Shown: in pieces, positions 1 to 8,826 of the stretch
Numbering within the stretch: position 1 is the first letter of the stretch
How the letters are laid out: the number at the start of each line of letters is the position of its first letter
From: Betaproteobacteria bacterium
GTDB taxonomy: Bacteria > Pseudomonadota > Gammaproteobacteria > Burkholderiales > SG8-39
DNA: 45,388 nucleotides
NCBI GenBank assembly: GCA_947479645.1
Contig: CANKAJ010000024.1
Span: 1 to 45,388 of the forward strand
Direction: 5' to 3'
Program-made: the position numbers and the translations under genes
Notes under the pieces: model-generated
What the model saw: the letters and a program-made list of their open reading frames with translations, nothing else
What the model was told of the DNA's origin: nothing
Database searches by the model: none

Positions 1-86
1 TGCGGGCGCGCGTGCTCGCCGGCGTCACCGGCGTGCCGGTCGCCATCGCCGGGGCCGTGCTGATGGTTCAGGCCATGCAGGTCTGA
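1..86 (+). CDS. C-terminal end of an unidentified, probably membrane-associated protein (partial)
   Basis: An open frame enters from the left edge and ends at the TGA at 84-86. The 27 readable residues are rich in Ala, Val and Gly (…AGVTGVPVAIAGAVLMVQ…) and could be a last membrane helix. Too little is visible to name a family. The 87 bases that follow separate it from the cyclase gene. Confidence 0.45.
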   Translation, partial: RARVLAGVTGVPVAIAGAVLMVQAMQV

Positions 87-128
87 GCAAGGCTGATTCC
101 TCGCATTTGCCGGAGCGGGCAGCGCCCC

Positions 129-156
129 TTTTGGCTGACGCGATGGCGTGTATGAT
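129..156 (+). promoter_or_regulatory. possible promoter of the GGDEF gene
   Basis: A good -10 hexamer TATGAT lies at 151-156, with a weak TTTTGG at 129-134 and a 16-bp spacer. The predicted transcript start near 163 leaves only about 11 bases before the GTG start, so the mRNA would be almost leaderless. Only the -10 is convincing. Confidence 0.3.
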
Positions 157-173
157 GATCTGGTTATTACACT

Positions 174-1724
174 GTGGATCCGGTCTTGCCATCCTTGCCT
201 CATTCTGAACTAAGCGCCCGGGACGATGCTTCCACGCTGCAGCGCTGGGGACTGCCGGCGATTGTCAGCGTGTTGCTGCTTGCGCTGTGGCTGGTTCTCG
301 TTTTTGCGGCGACTTTTCAGAAGCAGCGATTGAACGATGACAGCCAGCAGGATCTGGCGCTGCTGAATCATCTGGTCGCGCAGCATGTCACGACCCTGTT
401 CAGGGATGTCGAGTCCGATCTGCGCGTCATCGACCATTGGCTTCAGGCCAATCCGCGCATTGACCCGCGCACCGACACCCGTTTTGCACTGCTGGTTGAG
501 GAAATGCTCCGTGAGTCCAGGGGGCTGCTCAACCTGAGCATGGTTTCCGCTGATGGTTTGATGTTCTCCATTCCCGCTCCCGCCGGCAAGCCGATCGCGG
601 ACGTCAGCGATCGACCCTACTTCAGGATGCAGCTGGGCAATGGCGAAAGAAAACTGTTCATCGGGGATCCGACACAGAGTCGGTCCAGCAACAAGTGGTA
701 CATCCCGATCTCGTGGCGTCTGGAGTCTCCGGTTGGCGGCATCAATGTGGTATTGGCCTCGATTCAGCTCGACCTTCTGACGGCACTGCATGAAAGCATG
801 CGGCTGAAACCCGGCGGCAGCATTACGCTGATCCGGCTCGACGGGACCTCGCTGTCACGCACGCCCTATGTGCAGTCGCTGATTGGCAAGGATTTCAGCG
901 GTACACCTTCGTTCAGCAGCGAATATGGAACAAGGCAAAGCGGCGCATTTGTTTCCGAAGGGGGCGTCATTGACGGTGTGCCATGCATCATCAGTTACGA
1001 ACGGCTGGAAGACTTTCCGGTCACCGTGCTGGTCACTCAGGCGCTGGCCGACATCTATGCCACCTATTACCAGCGGCGCAATGTCATATTTGCAATGGCA
1101 GCGGTGCTGACCCTGGCTGTAGTCGCGTTTACGCTGTTACTGCATCGTTCGCAGCGGGCGTTGCGTCTGGCCAAGGATGAACTGCAGCAACTGGAGGCGA
1201 CCGACAGCCTGACCGGCGTGACGAGCAGGCGCGCCTTTCTCGAGAGGGCGGAGCGCGAATTCGCCCGGGCCCGCCGCTATGACCGTCCTGCCGCTGTGCT
1301 GGTGCTTGACCTTGATCACTTCAAGGATGTGAACGACACGCATGGCCACGAGGTCGGCGATGAAGTGCTGCGCCGGTGTGCCGCTGCCTGGAATGACGTT
1401 CTGCGCGAACAGGATCTGTTCGGCCGCATCGGCGGCGAGGAGTTCTGCGCCGTGCTGCCCGAGACGGTGCTTGGGGCCGCGTTGCAGGCGGCCGAGCGGT
1501 TGCGCCTCGCGGTGGCGCAACTGAAGTTTGCCGGCGCCAATGGTGTTTTTGGAGTGACAGTCAGCATCGGGGTGGCCTTGGTGTCCCCCGGCGACGAGCG
1601 GCTGGTGCAGACGCAGGCGCGTGCCGACCGTGCGCTGTATCAGGCCAAGGAACTTGGCCGCGACCGCGTCGAGACCCTCGAAGAGCCGCGCCTGATTGCA
1701 GACTCCGGAGTGACAGCGGCATGA
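174..1724 (+). CDS. Membrane-anchored diguanylate cyclase with periplasmic sensor domain
   Basis: This 516-residue protein should make cyclic di-GMP from two GTP at the inner membrane. A first membrane helix (about residues 26-48) and a second (about 303-325) enclose a periplasmic region that resembles a Cache-type sensor (contains DRPYFRMQLG). The C-terminal GGDEF domain carries the active-site signature GGEEF near residue 420. It is preceded five residues upstream by REQD, matching the RxxD product-inhibition site, so it looks catalytically competent and feedback inhibited. The start is GTG at 174; no in-frame ATG exists ahead of the first helix and no clear ribosome binding site is seen, so the exact start is uncertain. 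The stop overlaps the metC start (ATGA), implying co-translation. The sensed ligand is unknown. Confidence 0.93.
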   Translation: MDPVLPSLPHSELSARDDASTLQRWGLPAIVSVLLLALWLVLVFAATFQKQRLNDDSQQDLALLNHLVAQHVTTLFRDVESDLRVIDHWLQANPRIDPRTDTRFALLVEEMLRESRGLLNLSMVSADGLMFSIPAPAGKPIADVSDRPYFRMQLGNGERKLFIGDPTQSRSSNKWYIPISWRLESPVGGINVVLASIQLDLLTALHESMRLKPGGSITLIRLDGTSLSRTPYVQSLIGKDFSGTPSFSSEYGTRQSGAFVSEGGVIDGVPCIISYERLEDFPVTVLVTQALADIYATYYQRRNVIFAMAAVLTLAVVAFTLLLHRSQRALRLAKDELQQLEATDSLTGVTSRRAFLERAEREFARARRYDRPAAVLVLDLDHFKDVNDTHGHEVGDEVLRRCAAAWNDVLREQDLFGRIGGEEFCAVLPETVLGAALQAAERLRLAVAQLKFAGANGVFGVTVSIGVALVSPGDERLVQTQARADRALYQAKELGRDRVETLEEPRLIADSGVTAA

Positions 1725-2917
1725 AAAAAAACGGCCTGAACAAGGATACCCTGCTGACCCACACCGGGCGTGGTGCTGACTGGCGCCTGGTCAATACGCC
1801 GGTTGCCCGCGCCTCCACGGTGCTGCACGCCAGCCTCGCCGATTACGAGGCATCCTGGCATGCTGACCGCTTTGCCGGTCTGAGCTATGGATTGCATGGC
1901 ACGCAAACGGCATTTGCATTGCAGGACGCGCTGAGTGAACTGGAAGGCTGTCATCGCGCCATCCTGGTCCCCTCCGGTCTGGCGGCGATTACCGTTGCGC
2001 TGCTCGCCTGCGTCAAGAGCGGAGATCACGTGCTGGTAGCTGATTGTGCCTACGGGCCGGCGCGCAAGTTCTGCGATGAATATCTGACGCGCTTTGGTGT
2101 GACCACCACCTACTTTGATCCGGCGCTGTCCATGCGTGCCGATGCGGATGCTCAACTGGCGGCGCTGATGCAGCCCAATACGCGCGTGGTGTTCTGTGAA
2201 GCGCCCGGCTCGCTGACCTTCGAGATGCAGGACATCCCGGCCATTGCCGTCGTGGCGCATCGTCACGACGTGGCTGTGCTGATGGACAACACCTGGGCGA
2301 CGCCCTATTTTTTCGATGCGCTGGCCCATGGCGTGGACATTTCGATACAGGCGGCCACCAAGTATTTCGGCGGGCACTCCGACATTATCATGGGCAGCAT
2401 CGCCACCACCGAGCGCTGGTGGCGCCCGGTGCGCGATATCGTGGCCGACTATGGTTTCGCCGTGAGTCCGGACGATTGCTATCTGGCCTTGCGTGGCCTG
2501 CGCACGCTGGGGGTGAGGTTGAAGGCGCATCAGGCCGGCGCCATGCTCGTGGCGCGCTGGCTGCAGCAGCGTCCTGAAGTGGCGCGGGTGCTTTATCCGG
2601 CGCTGGGGTCGGATCCCGGTCATGCCATCTGGCGGCGCGATTTCACCGGCGCCTCCGGCTTGTTCGGCGTGGAATTGAAGGCGATTTCCAGAACCGCACT
2701 GGCCGCATTTGTCGACAGCCTGAAGCTGTTTGGCATCGGCGCGAGCTGGGGTGGCTATGAAAGCCTCATCGTGCCGGCGCGCTTTACGCGCACCGCCTCC
2801 GCGTCGGCATTTTCGGGTCCGCTGATCCGGCTGCATATCGGGCTGGAAGACCCGCAGGATCTGATCGCCGATCTTGAGCGGGGATTTGTCGAGATGGGCA
2901 AAGCGGAGGCGAGATAG
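1721..2917 (+). CDS. metC: Cystathionine beta-lyase (Cys/Met metabolism PLP enzyme)
   Basis: This 398-residue fold-type I PLP enzyme should cleave cystathionine to homocysteine, pyruvate and ammonia in methionine synthesis. The PLP lysine is Lys214 in the family motif ATKYFGGHSD. The substrate-side motif SYGLHGTQT and the C-terminal GIGASWGGYESL are typical of bacterial MetC rather than of gamma-synthases. Length is normal for the family. ATG 1721 overlaps the stop of the diguanylate cyclase by four bases, an odd partner for a biosynthetic gene and probably accidental operon neighbourhood. A cystathionine gamma-lyase or a related C-S lyase cannot be fully excluded from motifs alone. Confidence 0.88.
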   Translation: MKKNGLNKDTLLTHTGRGADWRLVNTPVARASTVLHASLADYEASWHADRFAGLSYGLHGTQTAFALQDALSELEGCHRAILVPSGLAAITVALLACVKSGDHVLVADCAYGPARKFCDEYLTRFGVTTTYFDPALSMRADADAQLAALMQPNTRVVFCEAPGSLTFEMQDIPAIAVVAHRHDVAVLMDNTWATPYFFDALAHGVDISIQAATKYFGGHSDIIMGSIATTERWWRPVRDIVADYGFAVSPDDCYLALRGLRTLGVRLKAHQAGAMLVARWLQQRPEVARVLYPALGSDPGHAIWRRDFTGASGLFGVELKAISRTALAAFVDSLKLFGIGASWGGYESLIVPARFTRTASASAFSGPLIRLHIGLEDPQDLIADLERGFVEMGKAEAR

Positions 2918-2920
2918 TCG

Positions 2921-2947
2921 GCAAGCGGTCCCGGAGTGTCCGCTTGC
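2921..2947 (+). terminator. possible hairpin terminator after metC
   Basis: A perfect 8-bp inverted repeat, GCAAGCGG (2921-2928) and CCGCTTGC (2940-2947), with an 11-base loop begins three bases after the metC stop. It lacks a T-tract, so it is either a weak terminator or a 3'-end stabilising hairpin. Confidence 0.4.
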
Positions 2948-3106
2948 TGCATCAATATGTCTGCGTCATGTGTCGATGGCCGTAAACTCACATCCTGATT
3001 TGGGGATGGGCTTATTTTTTACTTTCTGATGTTAAGGTGAGCGACGCAGATATTCGAAGCGCGCTGTTCGTGCCAAAATACGAGCGTTAATTGATAGTGC
3101 AACTCA

Positions 3107-3571
3107 ATGTATGCAGACGCCATGATCAATAGTAATGGCTTGGGCCAGATGGAAGTGTCGCCCGTGAATTGCTTCAAGTGGAGCGGCTCGAGTCAAATCG
3201 GCCATCCCGAGATTGACGAGCAACACAAACGATTGTTTCTTCTGGGCGAGACTGTGGTCGTATCGCTGGCCAACCCTGGCGAAGAGAAGCTCGCTGCTGC
3301 TCATTTACAGGCATTTATTGACTATGCGCAGGAGCATTTCAAGTATGAGGAATACTTGATGCAGGCCAATTATCCGGCGGCTGAACGTCATGCGAAATAC
3401 CATGCCTCGTTGCTTTTGGAGCTGATGGCACATCGCAAAAAGATGCAGTGGGGCCAGAACCCCGACCCCGAAGGGCTGACCAGTTTTCTCTGGAGCTGGC
3501 TGACGTTGCATATCGATATTGTGGACCGTGAACTGGTGGCCTGGCTCAAAACCAATGAGCGAAAATCATGA
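3107..3571 (+). CDS. Bacteriohemerythrin 1
   Basis: A single-domain hemerythrin of 154 residues that should bind O2 reversibly at a carboxylate-bridged di-iron site. All seven expected ligands are visible: His40 (DEQHKRLF), His77 and Glu81 (EHFKYEE), His95 and His99 (HAKYH), His135 and Asp140 (LTLHIDIVD). The start used is ATG 3107; ATG 3122 is a reasonable alternative because the first 20 residues are not part of the fold. No signal or membrane sequence is present, so it should be cytoplasmic. Likely roles known for the family are oxygen storage, delivery or sensing. It lies upstream of a second, divergent hemerythrin, with no genes between. Confidence 0.93.
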   Translation: MYADAMINSNGLGQMEVSPVNCFKWSGSSQIGHPEIDEQHKRLFLLGETVVVSLANPGEEKLAAAHLQAFIDYAQEHFKYEEYLMQANYPAAERHAKYHASLLLELMAHRKKMQWGQNPDPEGLTSFLWSWLTLHIDIVDRELVAWLKTNERKS

Positions 3572-3879
3572 GTGCACGCTCCAGCAGTTTTGATCCGCTG
3601 TCAGAGTGAAATGAGCTTTTGATATCAGCGGTACCTGGAATCGATCTAAATATCTGTCTGAGAGTTCTCAATTGGCAATCATTGAGCGTTCAGTGCGGTT
3701 CACCGATTCTGAAGCCTGGAGGGAGAGGGAATTCCCAAAAATTTCGAGGTGGTTTATGATCAACACACGAGTAATGCCGGCTTGCAAGTGGCGTCATTGA
3801 AGTAACTGGCTCGTTTTTCAGCTCACCAGACGTCACTTGGGAAGTCTTACGGACCGCCTCCTAACTTTGAGTCAACAAT
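3572..3879. other. 308-bp intergenic region between the hemerythrin genes
   Basis: No open frame, strong hairpin or repeat is seen. The stretch is less GC-rich than the genes around it. It probably holds a promoter for the second hemerythrin, but I could not pick a convincing -35/-10 pair. Confidence 0.5.
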
Positions 3880-4302
3880 ATGGAATGGATTCCCTGGGAT
3901 GAAGCGCTGACAACCGGACATGCTGTCCTGGATGCCGACCACAAGACTCTGGTTCATCTTTTCAGTCAGCTGTCGGATAATGTAAAAAAGCGCAGTGACA
4001 AGACTGTCTGTAGCCAATTGCTGGGCCAGATCATTGATCATGCGAAGGAACACTTCGCCATTGAAGAACAATTGATGGCCGAACATCATTACCCGAAGCT
4101 CGAGCAGCATGCGTCCGAGCACGTCCAGCTTGTCAAGCGGGCCATCAACTTCAAGGCCAAGTTTGATACCGGTACGCCTGGCTCGCACATTGACCTGATC
4201 CATTTTCCTGAGGATTGGCTGACCATGCATATCCTTGGATCGGACAAGGCGCTCGGAGAGTTTCTATCCGCGAAAGATTCCGCAGAAAAACGACAGAGCT
4301 AG
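3880..4302 (+). CDS. Bacteriohemerythrin 2
   Basis: A 140-residue single-domain hemerythrin. The complete di-iron ligand set is present: His21, His58, Glu62, His77, His81, His117 and Asp122, with the usual family spacing, and the N-terminus (EWIPWDEAL) is the standard one. It is clearly diverged from the neighbouring hemerythrin, so the two are old paralogues rather than a recent tandem copy. It should be a cytoplasmic O2-binding protein. The 259 bp that follow hold no recognised gene. Confidence 0.93.
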   Translation: MEWIPWDEALTTGHAVLDADHKTLVHLFSQLSDNVKKRSDKTVCSQLLGQIIDHAKEHFAIEEQLMAEHHYPKLEQHASEHVQLVKRAINFKAKFDTGTPGSHIDLIHFPEDWLTMHILGSDKALGEFLSAKDSAEKRQS

Positions 4303-4561
4303 TGGAGGGCGCTTGATTGCATGCTGTCGCTGCTGCGTCCTTGATTATCCCGGCCGTTGTTTGGCGATTCGACAGGACGCGAGTCACTCGGCCACATTAA
4401 TTGCCTCTGAGGTCGCTCGCAAGAGCCTGGCTGAAACGATAACCATATCGTCCGATTCAAATTCAATCCACGCCTCGATGATATTTTCGGTTTGATAAGA
4501 AGAGTACTGGAAGCTATTGCAGCTAAAGTCGTTATTCAAAGCGGGACAAGAGGAGAGACAA

Positions 4562-5320
4562 ATGATCTACACCAAAAGTGGGGCCGAGGCACTGGACGGG
4601 TTGTACGTCAAAGACTACCCGCAGTACAACAAGAAGCACTGGTGCTCGGATATTTTCGGTCCCAGATACTCCCATGCCAAGGCGCCGGGGCCGCAGGCGC
4701 TGATGGTGGACATGGAACCGGGCGAAGTGGTGCATCCGCATTTTCATGGGACCACCCAGTTTCAGCTTTTTCCGGCGGGTTCGGGCACCCTGGGACGCAA
4801 GAACGAACCCATCCAGTCACTCATGGTGCAGTTCAAGGATCACCACACGGCCTACGGTCCAATTACGGCGGGGCCCAACGGGCTGAGTTTTATTTCACTG
4901 CGTGTCTTTACCGGTGCTTCCGCTCCGGTGTACCTGCATGACCCTGACTTTCGCGAAAAATTGAAGCCCAGCAAACGGCGCAACTGGCTATCGCCGCGCG
5001 TTGAACTCTCCACCGTTTCGATCCTGCGCCACCGAGAGGAGGCGAAGTGGGAGCCCCTGTGGGATCCAGCGACCATTGATGATGAAATGAATGCTCGGAT
5101 ATTGCGCCTGGGGGCAGGGCAGACCGTGGCCGGGCCGGACCCGAAACGTGCGGCGGGCTATTACGTTTTTGTCGTCAACGGCAGCATGGATCACGGTGGC
5201 ATGGACCTCGGCTTGTGGTCCATGGTTGTGGTTGAACCGACCGAGGTGCAGTTCGAGATTACGGCCGGGCCCAAGGGCCTGGAAGCGCTGGTGCTGGAGT
5301 TTCCGCTCGCTTACGAATAA
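4562..5320 (+). CDS. Two-domain cupin-like protein of unknown function
   Basis: A 252-residue soluble protein. The first half contains a cupin metal-site motif, HPHFHGTTQFQLF, about 59 residues in, followed by a glycine-rich turn. The second half (from about residue 145) looks like a second beta-barrel without an obvious His cluster. Cupins of this kind often bind a divalent metal and act as small dioxygenases, isomerases or ligand sensors; nothing here identifies the substrate. The ATG at 4562 is chosen because an excellent AGGAGAG (4551-4557) precedes it; the frame is open further upstream to 4517 but has no such site. It is flanked by spacers on both sides and is probably a single-gene unit. 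Confidence 0.75.
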   Translation: MIYTKSGAEALDGLYVKDYPQYNKKHWCSDIFGPRYSHAKAPGPQALMVDMEPGEVVHPHFHGTTQFQLFPAGSGTLGRKNEPIQSLMVQFKDHHTAYGPITAGPNGLSFISLRVFTGASAPVYLHDPDFREKLKPSKRRNWLSPRVELSTVSILRHREEAKWEPLWDPATIDDEMNARILRLGAGQTVAGPDPKRAAGYYVFVVNGSMDHGGMDLGLWSMVVVEPTEVQFEITAGPKGLEALVLEFPLAYE

Positions 5321-5622
5321 CCATTCAGTTCTCGCAGGATGCAAGGGCAGTTACCGGACCGGGCTTGTTGCCGTGCCTCCGGATATATTTTCCGGGAACA
5401 TGGCGCGGCCCGGCAGCGGTGGTAGTTGCTGGGCAATATCCGCGTTCGCGCGGTGGGTCGCCGGCGTGCCATCGGGCTTGAGCAGGCATGCCATAATCGC
5501 CGGATAGGTTTTCCGATGCTCCCGTTCCTGTCGCCGAATACTGGTGCCACGACCGCCGCTGTGATGCCTGGCGGAGTCGCTGCACGGCGGCTTTTTATGG
5601 ACTCCAGGTGTAAGAGTCATTG
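5321..5622. other. 302-bp intergenic region before the DUF342 gene
   Basis: It holds no convincing gene. Its only clear element is the intrinsic-terminator-like hairpin at 5555-5596, 27 bases ahead of the DUF342 start. I looked for a cyclic di-GMP (GEMM) or other known riboswitch core in it and did not recognise one. Confidence 0.5.
5555..5596 (+). terminator. intrinsic terminator or leader attenuator
   Basis: GCCGCTGTG (5555-5563) pairs with CACGGCGGC (5583-5591), nine pairs with one G-T wobble, and TTTTT follows at 5592-5596. It lies far from the cupin stop (235 bp) but only 27 bases before the next start codon, so it may end cupin transcription or control read-through into the DUF342 gene. 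Confidence 0.6.
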
Positions 5623-7599
5623 ATGAGTGAACCGTCCGTCTTTGGCAATATTGTCGAACTTGAGGAAGGTCAGGTGCTGCTGCCTGGCTTTGTCAGCAAG
5701 AGCGAGGACGGGTACTGCATCGACCTCCTGGCCATCGATTCCCGTTCAATCTTCGCGCACTTCATCGAACGTGTGTATGCGGCAGGCGCCCGTTTTGTGG
5801 GACTCGACTATGATCTTTTCCTCAACCTGACCTATCTCTGGGAGCCCGCCGATGTTGATCGCCAGGTGGAAGCGCTAAAGCGCAGGGGCAAACCTTCCCA
5901 GGTGCGCCTGGCACAGGACATCGTGCCTTTCCCCAAGGAGCGTCGCGGCATCTACCACGGAGTCAAGATTCTCCATGGCGGCGCGTCGGCTGAATACATC
6001 ATGGAACAGGTCAGTGTCGAGCGCATGGTTGATGACCCGGATGCGCCCGATGGTTCCGGCTGTCGCAGGGTTGTCGAGCGGTTGTATGCGGACTTTGACG
6101 AGTTCGTCGCGGCACTCTGGGAAAAGGGCGTGCGCTTTGGTATCGATGCCAAAGCCGTGCGCGAGGCCATTGCCCGTGACAAGGCTGAGCGCTGCACGAT
6201 TGCCCGCCAGACGCCACCGACCGAAGGCAGTGATGCGAGCATCGATGAGCAGACCGACCTGTTGCATCGCGACGATGCGCCGCGCCTGCTGCCCAATGGC
6301 CGCATGGATCTTCGCTATTACCGCAATCGTTTTCCGCAGGTCAAGGCAGGCACAAGGCTGTTCAAGAAGATTCCACGGGTAACCGGTGTGTCCGGCTGGA
6401 GCGTTCAGGGAACGGAACTGCTGCCGGCAATGGTCAAGGACTTTGAAATCGAGACGCTCGCCGGCGTGGGCACGAAGGTGGTAAGGGACGGTGCGGACAC
6501 CTATGTCGTTGCCGCCCAGGACGGCTTCCTTGATATCGATGCAAAGTCGCACCAGGTTTCGGTCATCCACAAGATCGTTCACCGGGAGGGTGTCAGCATG
6601 CGCACCACGGGCGACCTTTCCCTGGACGGCGACTATTACGAGGAGCATGGCGAAGTACAGGAAAAGCGTGTTGTCGAAGGTCACAACATGACCTTCCTCT
6701 CCGATATTTTTGGCAATGTGATCTCCAACGGTGGGCGCGTTACAGTCAAGAAAAACATCGGCGGCGGCACGGTTCACAACCCTGGCGGCAGTATCGTCGT
6801 GGAAGGATTTGTTTCGCGGGCGCTGCTGGAGGCGCGTGGTGGCGAGGTGCAGGTCAGCCGAGCCGAGGGCAGCACCTTTATCGCCGGGCGACTGCGTATT
6901 GAGCACGCAGTGAGGTGCGATATCGTTGCGGATGAAGTCGAGATTGAATTGGCGGAAGGTTGCGCCATCGCCGCCCGGAAAGTGGTGCTGAAAACGGCCA
7001 CCGCACGCAAGGAAGAACCGACAACGGTCACCATGCTGCTGCCGGATCTTGCCCGCTTTGACCATGAGCGAAAACGCCTGGACGAGTCGCATCGCAATCT
7101 CGAAGCGGACATCGCCAGGCACAGCACGGCGCTGCAGGGGCTAATCAATCAAAGCGATATGAGGGCCTATTTTGCCATTCAATCCAAACTGAAGGCGAAG
7201 ACGCTGACGATGAGCCCGGGCCAGCAAACGCAATGGCAGGCCATGCAGGCGCGGGTGGCTCCTTCGCTGCAAAAAATGATTACAATCAATGGCGATATCC
7301 AGAAGGTACGGGATGAAATTGCCAAAACTGATCAGGACATCGAGGTGCTGGGTGGCGCTCGGGAGGGTGCTGCGCAGGGTGTCCTGTGCCGGATCGAGGC
7401 CGTGGCCGGCGATACGCAGGTGCACACCCTGAGACAGGCATATGATGCGCCACCGCTGGCCTCCCTGCCGCCCAAGACACTGCATACGCGATTGCACGAG
7501 GCGGGGAATGCGGGCGCGCGCCTGTTTTCCGGCAACCGAGGCAGTTTCGAGTGGCAGCCGCTTGCAGAAAAAGAGACCGGAAAAAAAAGCCAGCCCTGA
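5623..7599 (+). CDS. DUF342 / FapA-family protein
   Basis: A 658-residue cytoplasmic protein of the DUF342 (FapA) family. The N-terminal ~200 residues form a poorly conserved domain. The middle (about 230-460) has the glycine-spaced beta-repeat pattern of DUF342 (NVISNGGRVTV, GGGTVHNPGGSIVVEGFV). The region about 480-590 is charged and heptad-like, probably a coiled coil. Family members have been linked to polar flagellum assembly and to signalling, but the role is not settled. ATG 5623 follows an in-frame TTG at 5620; only a weak TAAGAG is seen upstream. It stands alone, converging on the minus-strand gene at 7702. Confidence 0.85.
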   Translation: MSEPSVFGNIVELEEGQVLLPGFVSKSEDGYCIDLLAIDSRSIFAHFIERVYAAGARFVGLDYDLFLNLTYLWEPADVDRQVEALKRRGKPSQVRLAQDIVPFPKERRGIYHGVKILHGGASAEYIMEQVSVERMVDDPDAPDGSGCRRVVERLYADFDEFVAALWEKGVRFGIDAKAVREAIARDKAERCTIARQTPPTEGSDASIDEQTDLLHRDDAPRLLPNGRMDLRYYRNRFPQVKAGTRLFKKIPRVTGVSGWSVQGTELLPAMVKDFEIETLAGVGTKVVRDGADTYVVAAQDGFLDIDAKSHQVSVIHKIVHREGVSMRTTGDLSLDGDYYEEHGEVQEKRVVEGHNMTFLSDIFGNVISNGGRVTVKKNIGGGTVHNPGGSIVVEGFVSRALLEARGGEVQVSRAEGSTFIAGRLRIEHAVRCDIVADEVEIELAEGCAIAARKVVLKTATARKEEPTTVTMLLPDLARFDHERKRLDESHRNLEADIARHSTALQGLINQSDMRAYFAIQSKLKAKTLTMSPGQQTQWQAMQARVAPSLQKMITINGDIQKVRDEIAKTDQDIEVLGGAREGAAQGVLCRIEAVAGDTQVHTLRQAYDAPPLASLPPKTLHTRLHEAGNAGARLFSGNRGSFEWQPLAEKETGKKSQP

Positions 7600-7608
7600 A
7601 ATTGCGAC

Positions 7609-7680
7609 GGTATTGAATTGGCCTGCAGAATCGCTGTTTGATTACCCTGTCATTCAGGGGCGGGTGCAAGAGTCAATACC
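7609..7680. repeat. nested inverted repeats between convergent genes
   Basis: An outer 8-bp inverted repeat, GGTATTGA (7609-7616) and TCAATACC (7673-7680), encloses an inner CCCTG/CAGGG hairpin. Lying between convergent genes, it may act as a bidirectional transcript end, although there is no T-tract. Confidence 0.35.
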
Positions 7681-7701
7681 CTGTAAGCGCAGTCGTTCGG
7701 T

Positions 7702-8607
7702 TCAGTCGAGCGACGCAAGTATCCGTCGCAATTCATCGGCTTTTTCTGCGTCAAGGCTGCCGCGTTCCACGGCGATGGGAATGGTGCGCAGGGCCAGTTC
7801 GCGATACAGGGCCAATATCTCCGGGCTGAATTGGCCAAGGTCGGCGACATGGCGGCGAATGGTGCCTGCATCCCCGCGCGACACCGGGCCGGGCATGCCC
7901 CTGGCGATGCCGGCGGACTCGATGGCGGCCACAGTACCCTTGAGCAACGGCAGCAGCGCCCGGATCGCCTCGTCCTCGCCGATGCCGAAGGAACTCCAGA
8001 TTGTCGTCGCCTCGCGCATCAGCGCATTCACGAACTGTGAGGCATAGCCCCCCGAGGCGTGATAGCGGGCGCGGCAGCCCGCCGGCAGGCGGATGGAGCG
8101 GCATCCGATCGCGGCGGCCAGTGCCTCCAGGCGTGTCTGCAGTGGCGCTGCATCACCGCCTTGAGGCTCCTGTGTTTCAATCGATACGGTGCAGCCCGGC
8201 AGCGAGGCCAGCGCGGCATCCGGATCGGTGAAGGTCTGCATGGGATGGAAGCCGCCGATGCGGGCGCCGGCCAGGGCAGCGGGGGCCAGAACGGCAATCT
8301 CGGTAGCGCCACTGCAATGCACGACCGCCATTCCGGCGCGCCAGCGCAGCGACGCTGCCACTGTGGCGATGGCATCGTCGGCGACAGTGATGAATACCAG
8401 TTCGGCAGCATCGACTGCCTGCTGTGGGTCGAGTGCCTTGCAATCAGGAATGCGCGCGGCCAGTTTTTGCGCCGATGCGTGTGAACGGCTGGCCACGCCA
8501 GTCACGGCAGCGCCACCGGCAGCAAAAGCCTGCGCCAGGCCGGTGGCCAGTCGACCGGAGCCGATGAAGGCGATGCTGCCTGGGCAGTGGGAGGGCCGGG
8601 AATTCAT
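7702..8607 (-). CDS. Rossmann-like / DUF2520 NAD(P)-binding protein
   Basis: A 301-residue predicted oxidoreductase. The N-terminus has a dinucleotide-binding fingerprint (FIGSGRLATGLA, residues 14-25), and the middle (VVHCSGATE, GGFHPMQTFT) matches the Rossmann-like plus DUF2520 architecture related to F420-dependent reductases and ketopantoate reductase-like folds. The C-terminal half is the helical DUF2520 region. The substrate is unknown. The start is ATG at 8607; the frame is open for another 53 codons upstream, but those residues are unlike the family. It is divergent from the secreted-protein cluster and convergent with the DUF342 gene, so it is monocistronic. Confidence 0.82.
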   Translation of the reverse strand: MNSRPSHCPGSIAFIGSGRLATGLAQAFAAGGAAVTGVASRSHASAQKLAARIPDCKALDPQQAVDAAELVFITVADDAIATVAASLRWRAGMAVVHCSGATEIAVLAPAALAGARIGGFHPMQTFTDPDAALASLPGCTVSIETQEPQGGDAAPLQTRLEALAAAIGCRSIRLPAGCRARYHASGGYASQFVNALMREATTIWSSFGIGEDEAIRALLPLLKGTVAAIESAGIARGMPGPVSRGDAGTIRRHVADLGQFSPEILALYRELALRTIPIAVERGSLDAEKADELRRILASLD

Positions 8608-8826
8608 GGTTCGGATATCAAGGGCAGGACAGTTGTTGCGTGATCGCGCACGGATGTGTTGGGGATGGACGCATTGTAGCGACAACGCTTGTTTCGCCGG
8701 CGATATACCTCGCGTTGAATTTGCGACGGGCCATGTGCAGTGACAAATGTGAACTTGTTCCTCCATTGCATACAGGAGCGGCAGACCCCGGGTGTAGAAT
8801 CCCGCCGTATTTGGAGTTCCCCTCTC

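Noticed and set aside
1640..2836. Long minus-strand open frame opposite metC
   Set aside because: Low-complexity His/Gln/Arg-rich product with no family pattern, exactly opposite a clear PLP enzyme; a GC-rich antisense shadow.
4436..4451. ACGATA-N4-TATCGT inverted repeat upstream of the cupin gene as an operator
   Set aside because: Short, single, 110 bp from the start, with no regulator or promoter to support it; could be chance.
5321..5622. Cyclic di-GMP (GEMM) or cobalamin riboswitch before the DUF342 gene
   Set aside because: The conserved core sequences of these riboswitches are not seen; only the terminator-like hairpin is supported.
5875..7122. 415-codon minus-strand open frame opposite the DUF342 gene
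   Set aside because: No recognisable motifs and no start context; antisense shadow of a conserved gene.
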